64,000 nucleotides of DNA from Alicyclobacillus sp. ALC3 (GTDB lineage Bacteria > Bacillota > Bacilli > Alicyclobacillales > Alicyclobacillaceae): contig NZ_CP066784.1 of the NCBI RefSeq assembly GCF_028751195.1, positions 4,030,001-4,094,000 on the forward strand, read 5' to 3'. The notes below the pieces were generated by a model. It made no database searches. It was not told the DNA's origin and saw nothing but the letters and a program-made list of their open reading frames with translations. A program made the translations under genes and the position numbers. Positions 45,638 through 52,274 of this stretch are shown here, one piece after another. How positions within the stretch are numbered: the first letter of the stretch is position 1; each line of letters begins with the position of its first letter.

Positions 45638-47752
45638 ATGTTTGCAAGGTGGACTCAAATATTGCGCCAGTGGATGGATGATCCTAGGTTTCGGGAGAAC
45701 CGCCGCGTGCGCGTCGGGATCTACGTTGGCCTTGGCATCGCCATGTTCGCGCTCCTCGTCGGCAGCGTTCTCCCACCGAGATATCAGTTTCAGGTGGGAC
45801 AGACGAGCCCTGTTACGATTGTTGCGCCTGTCACTGCAGTAGATACAGAGGCGACTTTACAAGCACAACAGGCCGCAATGGACCGCGTCACCAAGCAGTA
45901 TGTGCAGTCCTCCTCTGTCGAAACGACAGCGGAGAACCAATTGACGAGTCTGTTTCAAGTACTTGGCCAGTTGTCGACAGATAAACAGCTCAGTTCCTCA
46001 GACAAACTGGCCAGTCTCACGGCCTCTGCACCCAAAGGTATCACTTCAGCGACGCTCTCGGCGCTGCTTGCCATGAGCCCCCAACAACAGGGGGTGATTC
46101 AGAGTGTATCGCAACGGATTGTGCACGACTTACTTGCGACTCCGTTTTATAAAGAGACATTGCAGGAAGCTCAGCTTCTGGTGGACCAACAAATTGTCAA
46201 GTACAACCTGGGCCACACATCGAGCATGCTTGTGCAAAACTTAGTCGTCAGTACGCTCCAACCGAACATGATCTACGATAAGGCGGCGACAGAGGCAGCT
46301 CGCAAAGCTGCAGCGAAGGCGGTTGGCAACGTCTACATTCACCAAGGTGACATCATCGTGTCAAAAAACGGTGTCATCACACAAAGTGTCCTGCAGCGGA
46401 TGAAAGACGTGGGCCTGTCTAGTGGCCAACACGACTACGGCATGACCATCGGCTTTCTGCTGTTTGTGCTCGTCTCAATCAGTTCGCTAGCTGCGTATAT
46501 TGAGCGTCGGCCACCGCGCCGCAGGTTAGACAATGTGTTGCTCTTGGTCACCGCTCTCGTGTTGCTCTTAATGGGCATCGCGATTAGCGTCACGAAGGGG
46601 CTCATCAACGGCGGAGCCCCTTCCTCCGCTGCGTTTATTCTGCCCGTTGCGGTCGGAGCGATGTTGCTCGCGGTCCTGACAGATGCGTCACTCGCTGTTG
46701 TCGCTTCGTTTTTTGTGTCGTTCTGGTTCGGCGCTGCGATGGGGTTCAACTTTTGGTACGCGTTTATCAGCTTTCTTGGGTCCCTCGTCGGCGCGTACAG
46801 TGTGGCGACTGTCACACACCGCTCGACGTTCATGCGAGCGGGCTTTCTCGTCGCAGGGATGAACCTACTGTCTATTTTGACCATGCACCTGCTTCAAGCT
46901 GATAACAGTGCGACTTTTCACTCGTTCGCACTTCACGCGGGCTTCGGGATTCTCAACGGCATTCTTTCCGCAGTCTTAACGATGGGCATTCTACCGTTCT
47001 TTGAAAGCGCGTTTGGTCTGCTGACAGCCATCCACTTGCTCGAGTTGTCGAATCCGAACAACCCACTGTTGCGCAAAGTTCTGCTGGAGGCCCCAGGCAC
47101 GTATCACCACAGCCTAATAGTCGGGAATCTGGCGGAAGCGGCGGCTGAAATTGTCGGCGCCGACCCCTTGCTGTGCCGGGTTGGCGCATATTATCACGAC
47201 GTCGGGAAAACCAAGCGACCGCTCTTTTTCGTCGAAAATCAGATGACGAAGCAGAACCCGCACGAGAAAATCGCGCCGAGTCTCAGCCACCTCATCATCA
47301 CGTCACATGTTTCGGACGGGCTCGAAATGCTTCAAAAGGCGGGTCTGCCAAAGCCGATTCGCGATATCTGCGCTACCCATCACGGGACGACTGCACTGTG
47401 GTACTTTTTTAACAAGGCACGTGAACAGGATAAAAATGGAACCGTCCAGTTGGACGACTTCCGCTATCCCGGTCCCAAGCCTAAGACTCGCGAGTGCGCA
47501 ATTGTGATGATCTGCGACGCCGTCGAAGCTGCGGTGCGCGCAATGGCGAAACCGACGCCGAACCGGGTGGAAGGCGTGATCCGCAAAATCATCCGGGATA
47601 GGCTTGAGGATGGGCAGTTGGACCAATGTGATTTGACACTGCAAGACCTTGATGTCATGGTGCCAGCCTTTATGAAGACATTGAGCGGGATCTACCACGC
47701 GCGTATTGAATACCCTGATCCGGACAAAATCCGAAAGGAGATGGCGAAGTGA
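45638..47752 (+). CDS. pgpH: Cyclic di-AMP phosphodiesterase PgpH (7TM-HD)
   Basis: A 704-residue membrane receptor-phosphodiesterase. One N-terminal helix, an extracytoplasmic domain of about 240 residues, seven helices (about 275-480), and a cytoplasmic HD domain with HHSLIVGNLAEAA and YYHDVGKTKRP are visible. PgpH proteins hydrolyse c-di-AMP to pApA and control potassium and turgor. It overlaps ybeY as GTGA. The phoH-pgpH-ybeY order is strongly conserved in Firmicutes. Confidence 0.95.
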   Translation: MFARWTQILRQWMDDPRFRENRRVRVGIYVGLGIAMFALLVGSVLPPRYQFQVGQTSPVTIVAPVTAVDTEATLQAQQAAMDRVTKQYVQSSSVETTAENQLTSLFQVLGQLSTDKQLSSSDKLASLTASAPKGITSATLSALLAMSPQQQGVIQSVSQRIVHDLLATPFYKETLQEAQLLVDQQIVKYNLGHTSSMLVQNLVVSTLQPNMIYDKAATEAARKAAAKAVGNVYIHQGDIIVSKNGVITQSVLQRMKDVGLSSGQHDYGMTIGFLLFVLVSISSLAAYIERRPPRRRLDNVLLLVTALVLLLMGIAISVTKGLINGGAPSSAAFILPVAVGAMLLAVLTDASLAVVASFFVSFWFGAAMGFNFWYAFISFLGSLVGAYSVATVTHRSTFMRAGFLVAGMNLLSILTMHLLQADNSATFHSFALHAGFGILNGILSAVLTMGILPFFESAFGLLTAIHLLELSNPNNPLLRKVLLEAPGTYHHSLIVGNLAEAAAEIVGADPLLCRVGAYYHDVGKTKRPLFFVENQMTKQNPHEKIAPSLSHLIITSHVSDGLEMLQKAGLPKPIRDICATHHGTTALWYFFNKAREQDKNGTVQLDDFRYPGPKPKTRECAIVMICDAVEAAVRAMAKPTPNRVEGVIRKIIRDRLEDGQLDQCDLTLQDLDVMVPAFMKTLSGIYHARIEYPDPDKIRKEMAK

Positions 47753-48201
47753 GTGCAGGCCTAGAAGTCGATGTTGACGTACGTGTAACAGATGCGCCGG
47801 CGGAAGTGACGTCGGGCGCGTTCGTGGCCCGTGTACTCTCTGCTGCGGCCACGCGAATCAACGCGGTCGGCGAAGTTTCTGTGTCGTTTGTCGATGATGA
47901 GGAAATTCACGAGTTGAACAAGGCGTACCGCGACGTCGACCGGTCCACGGACGTTTTGTCGTTTCCGATGGACGAACAACTGTCAGTCGATTCGCCAATG
48001 CTTGGCGACATCGTGGTGAGCTTGCCAACTGCCGTTCGTCAGGCACAAGAGTATGGCCACAGCCTGGCGCGAGAAGTTGGCTTCTTGCTTGTTCATGGTT
48101 TTCTTCACCTCAATGGATATGACCACGAAGAGCCTTCCGATGAACAGACCATGTTCGCGCTCCAAGACGAAGTGCTTGATGGTATCGGTCTCGCGCGGTG
48201 A
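47749..48201 (+). CDS. ybeY: Endoribonuclease YbeY
   Basis: A 150-residue zinc metalloprotein for 16S rRNA 3' maturation and ribosome quality control. The metal motif HGFLHLNGYDH (H-x3-H-x5-H) is intact, with NKAYRDVDRSTDVLSFP upstream. It starts with GTG inside the pgpH stop and ends overlapping the dgkA GTG. Confidence 0.96.
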   Translation: MSAGLEVDVDVRVTDAPAEVTSGAFVARVLSAAATRINAVGEVSVSFVDDEEIHELNKAYRDVDRSTDVLSFPMDEQLSVDSPMLGDIVVSLPTAVRQAQEYGHSLAREVGFLLVHGFLHLNGYDHEEPSDEQTMFALQDEVLDGIGLAR

Positions 48202-48683
48202 GTTCAGTCGGACGCTTTGCGCGCGGCTTCTTGTATGCCGGTCGGGGCGTCGCGCGTACGCTCAAGACGGAACGGAATATGCGTGTTCACTTTACAGCCG
48301 GTTTGTGCGTGCTTGCGTTTAACGCTGCGGTTCGACCGCGCGCAGGACTTGTCGCGCTCGACATATTTGTCTGTGCAGTCGTGATTGCGACGGAACTCGT
48401 CAATACGGCGGTAGAGGCTGCCACCGACCTGGCGACAGATGGGCAGCGGGTTTACCCGGCAGAGGTGGCGAAGGATGCTGCAGCAGGCGCGGTACTGGTC
48501 GTCGCGGCTGGGGCAGTTGCGATTGCGCTGTATGTTGGATTCGCAACCTGGCCTTGGCGAATGAGGATTTTCAGTGCGGTTCACGTCAGTGGACTTGTGA
48601 TTACCTCAGTCGCATTTTTACTGTGGCTGTGGTGCGTGGTAGGCGCTTTTACGATGAGCCGGGACGGACAAGCTCCGGCATAA
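48198..48683 (+). CDS. dgkA: Undecaprenol/diacylglycerol kinase
   Basis: A 161-residue integral membrane kinase with four predicted helices, one more than the basic three-helix core because of an extended C terminus (GLVITSVAFLLWLWCVVGAF). The catalytic pattern ATELVNTAVEAATDLAT is present, although the usual E-x-x-x-x-N-E region earlier is read as ERNMRVH. In Gram-positives these enzymes phosphorylate undecaprenol for cell-wall lipid recycling. The GTG start overlaps ybeY. cdd is missing between this gene and era. Confidence 0.9.
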   Translation: MSSVGRFARGFLYAGRGVARTLKTERNMRVHFTAGLCVLAFNAAVRPRAGLVALDIFVCAVVIATELVNTAVEAATDLATDGQRVYPAEVAKDAAAGAVLVVAAGAVAIALYVGFATWPWRMRIFSAVHVSGLVITSVAFLLWLWCVVGAFTMSRDGQAPA

Positions 48684-48705
48684 AACTGTGATAGGAGGTC
48701 ATCGC

Positions 48706-49644
48706 GTGCAGGGTCAGAAGGGCAAGGCTGCTGGGGACGGGACGCATAACACGTTTCGCTCTGGGTTTGCTGCGTTGATTGGCCGGCCCAATGTCGGTAA
48801 ATCGACGCTCCTCAACGCATTTGTTGGACAAAAGATAGCGATTATGTCGAATCGACCTCAGACCACACGCAACCGCATCCATGGTGTGCTGACGACGGAT
48901 GATGCGCAATTGGTGTTTATCGATACGCCAGGGTTGCACTCACCGCGTCACAAACTCGGCGAGTACATGGTTACGGCCGCAGAGAACGCGCTCAAGGAAG
49001 TAGACGTCGTGTTAATGGTCACTGACGCCACAGAGAATCGGCCAGACTTAGACAAGGTCGTGATTGACCGTCTGCGTTCGGTAGATACACCTGTGTACCT
49101 GGCGATCAACAAAGTCGACGCGGTCTCAAAACCAGACGTACTGACGTTTATTGATACATATCGCAAGCTATACCCGTTTCGGGAGATTATTCCGATCAGT
49201 GCTCGCGACGGGACACAACTTGACACGCTGAAGGCCTTGATCCTAAAGGAAATGCCAGCAGGTCCAAAGTACTACCCTGACGAGATGCTGACAGACCACC
49301 CTGAGCAGTTCATTATCGCAGAAGTCATACGCGAGAAGGTGCTCCGACTCACGCGGGAGGAAGTTCCGCATTCTGTCATGGTCGAAATCGAGCAGTTGGG
49401 ACGAAAAGAAGGCAGCGATGTACTACACATCGGCGCGGTGATTTACACAGAGCGGGAGAGCCAGAAGGGGATTCTGATCGGCAAGCGCGGCGATATGCTC
49501 AAGCGCGTGGGCCAATTGGCTCGGCAGGAACTCGAGGCGCTGCTGGGAACGAAAATTTTTATGGAACTGTGGGTCAAAGTGAAGAAGGATTGGCGCAACG
49601 AGCCGAGTTTCCTGCGCCGATTCGGATTTGATGAGCAGGAGTAG
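48706..49644 (+). CDS. era: GTPase Era
   Basis: A 312-residue GTPase that binds the 3' end of 16S rRNA through a C-terminal KH domain and couples ribosome assembly to growth. G1 is GRPNVGKST, the G2 region SNRPQTTRNRIHG, G3 DTPGLH and G4 NKVDAV. The KH loop is ILIGKRGDMLKRVG. GTG 48706 with TAGGAGGT upstream is preferred over the in-frame GTG 48688. It has about 13 extra polar residues at the N terminus. Confidence 0.97.
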   Translation: MQGQKGKAAGDGTHNTFRSGFAALIGRPNVGKSTLLNAFVGQKIAIMSNRPQTTRNRIHGVLTTDDAQLVFIDTPGLHSPRHKLGEYMVTAAENALKEVDVVLMVTDATENRPDLDKVVIDRLRSVDTPVYLAINKVDAVSKPDVLTFIDTYRKLYPFREIIPISARDGTQLDTLKALILKEMPAGPKYYPDEMLTDHPEQFIIAEVIREKVLRLTREEVPHSVMVEIEQLGRKEGSDVLHIGAVIYTERESQKGILIGKRGDMLKRVGQLARQELEALLGTKIFMELWVKVKKDWRNEPSFLRRFGFDEQE

Positions 49645-49778
49645 AGCAATTTAGACAGAGCCAGTGCCCCGACTGGCAAACGATGCATAGTATAAGCCGG
49701 TAGGACGGCGGCAACCTAATTACGACGGCACCTCAATCCACGCAGCTGAACTTGAACTCTGGACAGGGGGCGATTTGG

Positions 49779-49898
49779 TTGCGGGAGTTTTCCTGGCGAT
49801 ACTTTACCTTGACGGGTGACATCGGTGCTTACTTATTGTATAAAAAACATGAACAACTTGATCGGCCGAAGACAAACCACAAGACGGAGACGAAGTAA
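49779..49898 (+). CDS. yqzL: YqzL-like small protein
   Basis: A 39-residue protein. It begins M-R-E-F-S-W-R-Y-F and continues TLTGDIGAYLLYKKHEQ, which resembles YqzL of B. subtilis (F-W-K-L-F, TG-x-x-x-x-Y-L-L-x-K). The gene position between era and recO is the same. TTG 49779 has AGGGGG at the right distance. The stop (49896-49898) is two bases before the recO start, so the two are coupled. The function is unknown. Confidence 0.75.
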   Translation: MREFSWRYFTLTGDIGAYLLYKKHEQLDRPKTNHKTETK

Positions 49899-49900
49899 GT

Positions 49901-50704
49901 TTGAACTATAACACAGAAGCGGTGGTGGTGCGTGCCACCGCCTACGGCGAGACCCATACGATTGTGAACCTGCTGACTCCGAGCGGAATCGTGGCTGCAA
50001 TGGCTCGGGGTGCCAAAAAGCCGCAAAGTCGTTTGTCAGCAGGTGTGCAGCTGTGTGTACGCGGGATGTATGCACTGTACCAGAATCGCGGAATGGGACA
50101 GCTGAACCAAGTGGAAGTACTGGACGCAAGGAGGACCTTGCGCGAAGATTTGGAGCGGGCGGCGTATGCCGCCTATTTTTGTGAGTTGGTGGGGGCAGTT
50201 GCGGAAGAACGGCCACACGGGAGTAGCGCTGTGTACACCCAGTTTAACGGCGCACTAGACCGGCTAACCAGAGGCAGCGGCTATGGGCAGTCGGACGCGA
50301 CAGGCTATGGCACGGCCCCAGCCATCGTGGCTCGGATATGGGAGGCCAAGGTGTTGCGGATGCTGGGGGCAAGCCCGACGTGGACCAGATGTGCACGTTG
50401 TGGGGCCGAACTTGTGCAAGGCGGCTGGTACAGCCCGGAAGAAGGCGGATGTGTGTGCGGCAGTTGCAAAACCGCGGATGACGCTGCTGGCAGCCGGCGC
50501 CAAGGAATTGCACTACAACGCGCACTGCCGCGAGTTTTGGAAAGTTTCAGTGTCATCCCTTGGGAACGGCTGGGAGACGTTCGTCTGACCGCACAGAGCG
50601 TTCGGACGCTCGACAACGTCTTGCGCACACAGATGTTTGACTATGCGGGTCTGTCACTGAAATCTCGCGAGATTTTACAGAGCCTCACCGAGTGGGAAAA
50701 CTAA
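49901..50704 (+). CDS. recO: DNA repair protein RecO
   Basis: A 267-residue recombination mediator that loads RecA on SSB-coated DNA with RecR. The N-terminal OB fold starts NYNTEAVVVRATAYGETHTIVNLL. The zinc finger is formed by CARC and CGSC around residues 167-190, and a helical C terminus follows. TTG 49901 has a GGAGACGAAG ribosome binding region. glyQS, which follows recO in B. subtilis, is not present. Confidence 0.93.
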   Translation: MNYNTEAVVVRATAYGETHTIVNLLTPSGIVAAMARGAKKPQSRLSAGVQLCVRGMYALYQNRGMGQLNQVEVLDARRTLREDLERAAYAAYFCELVGAVAEERPHGSSAVYTQFNGALDRLTRGSGYGQSDATGYGTAPAIVARIWEAKVLRMLGASPTWTRCARCGAELVQGGWYSPEEGGCVCGSCKTADDAAGSRRQGIALQRALPRVLESFSVIPWERLGDVRLTAQSVRTLDNVLRTQMFDYAGLSLKSREILQSLTEWEN

Positions 50705-50733
50705 CGAACATCGGGTGCAAACTGTGTTTGAAT

Positions 50734-50773
50734 GATATATACTAATGCCAAGAATTCGATATATAGTATGGCA
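50734..50773 (+). repeat. Imperfect direct repeat upstream of ccpN, candidate operator
   Basis: GATATATACTAATGCCA (50734-50750) recurs as GATATATAGTATGGCA (50758-50773), 24 bases apart start to start. Together with preceding bases the first copy (AATGATATATA) fits the published CcpN operator pattern TRTGHYATAYW, as I remember it, at ten of eleven positions. The second copy fits at about nine. A TATAGT box at 50762-50767 overlaps the second copy, so a bound repressor would block transcription. Confidence 0.5.
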
Positions 50774-50796
50774 CAATTGTGAGCGGGTGATGTTTC

Positions 50797-51417
50797 ATCG
50801 AACTCTCGAGTCGTCAGCAGGCGATTATCGAAATTGTCAAACGCAACGGTCCGATTACCGGAGAGCAGATCGCTGAGTCACTCTCTTTGACTCGAGCGAC
50901 ACTGCGCCCCGATTTGTCGATCCTCACAATGGCTGGGTTCCTTGATGCGCGTCCACGGGTCGGATACTTTTACAGCGGCAAAAAGAATGCTGACCTGTTT
51001 GGCGAGACGTTGCGAAAACTGTATGTCCGCGACTACAAGTCTGTTCCTACGGTGCTTGAGGAAGGCAGTTCCGCGTACGACGCTGTGGTGGCACTGTTCG
51101 TGGAGGATGTTGGGACGATTATTGTTGCGCGCGGCGGTCGTTTGTGTGGCATTGTCTCACGCAAAGACCTGTTGAAGGTCGCGATTGGCGGGTCGGACAT
51201 TCACAAGGTCCCGGTCAGTCTCGTCATGACGAGAACTCCGAACGTGATTACGGTGGACGTCGACGCTACGCTCTACGAAGCAGCTGTCTTGATGACGCGC
51301 CACGAAGTGGATTCGCTGCCTGTGACGCGGGGAGACCATGATGAAGTCGTTGGTCGCGTGTCAAAAACCACCATTACCAAGGCGTTTGTGGAACTCGGCC
51401 AGGTTCACGAAATTTAG
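50797..51417 (+). CDS. ccpN: Gluconeogenesis repressor CcpN (HTH plus CBS domains), start codon abnormal
   Basis: A regulator of about 206 residues. The N-terminal helix-turn-helix reads IELSSRQQAIIEIVK, GPITGEQIAESLSLTRATLRPDL, and two CBS domains follow (YDAVVALFVEDVG, MTRHEVDSLPVT). CcpN represses gapB and pckA on glucose in B. subtilis. The conserved N terminus lies upstream of any in-frame ATG, GTG or TTG: TTG 50887 would remove half of the HTH, and a stop lies at 50788. ATC 50797 follows GGGTGAT at good spacing. Alternatively one extra T in TTT (50793-50795) breaks an ATG frame beginning at 50790. I call it functional with doubt about the start. The next genes are ppsR and ppdK. Confidence 0.8.
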   Translation: MELSSRQQAIIEIVKRNGPITGEQIAESLSLTRATLRPDLSILTMAGFLDARPRVGYFYSGKKNADLFGETLRKLYVRDYKSVPTVLEEGSSAYDAVVALFVEDVGTIIVARGGRLCGIVSRKDLLKVAIGGSDIHKVPVSLVMTRTPNVITVDVDATLYEAAVLMTRHEVDSLPVTRGDHDEVVGRVSKTTITKAFVELGQVHEI

Positions 51418-51455
51418 GCGCACATCGAAGATAGCGCGGGGAGGACGAGAGTCGG

Positions 51456-52274
51456 TTGGAGACACCGGTGATTTACATCGTATCGGACTCGGTTGGAGAG
51501 ACAGCAGAATTTGTCGCCCGGGCGGCGGCAAGTCAGTTTGACGGTGGCCATGTTGAACTCCGACGTGTGTCGCACGTGCATGAGCCGTCCGTGATCGATG
51601 AAACGGTCGAAAGTGCGAAGGAAGAAAACGCAGTGATTGTGTTTACAGTTGTACTACCGGAGTTGCGCGAGTATTTGCTACATCAAGCTCGACGCCTCGA
51701 AGTACCTGCGGTCGACATCATGGGGCCGATGATGGAAGCACTCGAATCCCTCATCGGTGCTCCCCCGCAACGCAAACCCGGGTTGGTTCACCAGCTTGAC
51801 GCTGAGTACTTCAGACGGGTAGAAGCCATCGAATTCGCAGTGAAGTACGATGACGGGCGCGACCCGCGTGGCTTGGCGCGAGCTGACATTATACTGATTG
51901 GCGTCTCCCGCACGTCGAAGACGCCACTGAGCATGTACTTGGCACACAGGCGCATGAAGGTGGCGAACGTACCGCTCGTCCCTGAGGTGCAACCGCCTGA
52001 GGAACTGTTTGCACTCAAAGACAAGCGGAAGATTGTTGGTCTTCGCATTCGTCCAGAGAAGTTGAACCTGATTCGGCAAGAGCGTCTGCGCACTCTAGGT
52101 CTGACTCCACAGGCGAGCTACGCAAGCTACGAGCGAATCTCGGCCGAGTTGGAGTTCGCAGAAGATGTGATGCGCAGACTAAACTGCCCAGTGATCGACG
52201 TCAGTGACAAGGCTGTTGAAGAAACCGCAGGAATTATCCTCGAGATTGTGTCTCGAAAGGGGAGCGAAGCATGA
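51456..52274 (+). CDS. ppsR: Pyruvate, phosphate dikinase regulatory protein (kinase/phosphorylase)
   Basis: A 272-residue DUF299/PDRP protein. Such proteins inactivate PPDK by ADP-dependent phosphorylation of a threonine near the catalytic histidine, and reactivate it by phosphorolysis. The P-loop-like GVSRTSKTPLS begins at about residue 149. VIYIVSDSVGETAEFVA opens the protein, and KLNLIRQERL follows in the C-terminal half. TTG 51456 has GGGGAGGAC upstream. It overlaps ppdK by four bases, so the enzyme and its regulator are coupled. Confidence 0.95.
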   Translation: METPVIYIVSDSVGETAEFVARAAASQFDGGHVELRRVSHVHEPSVIDETVESAKEENAVIVFTVVLPELREYLLHQARRLEVPAVDIMGPMMEALESLIGAPPQRKPGLVHQLDAEYFRRVEAIEFAVKYDDGRDPRGLARADIILIGVSRTSKTPLSMYLAHRRMKVANVPLVPEVQPPEELFALKDKRKIVGLRIRPEKLNLIRQERLRTLGLTPQASYASYERISAELEFAEDVMRRLNCPVIDVSDKAVEETAGIILEIVSRKGSEA

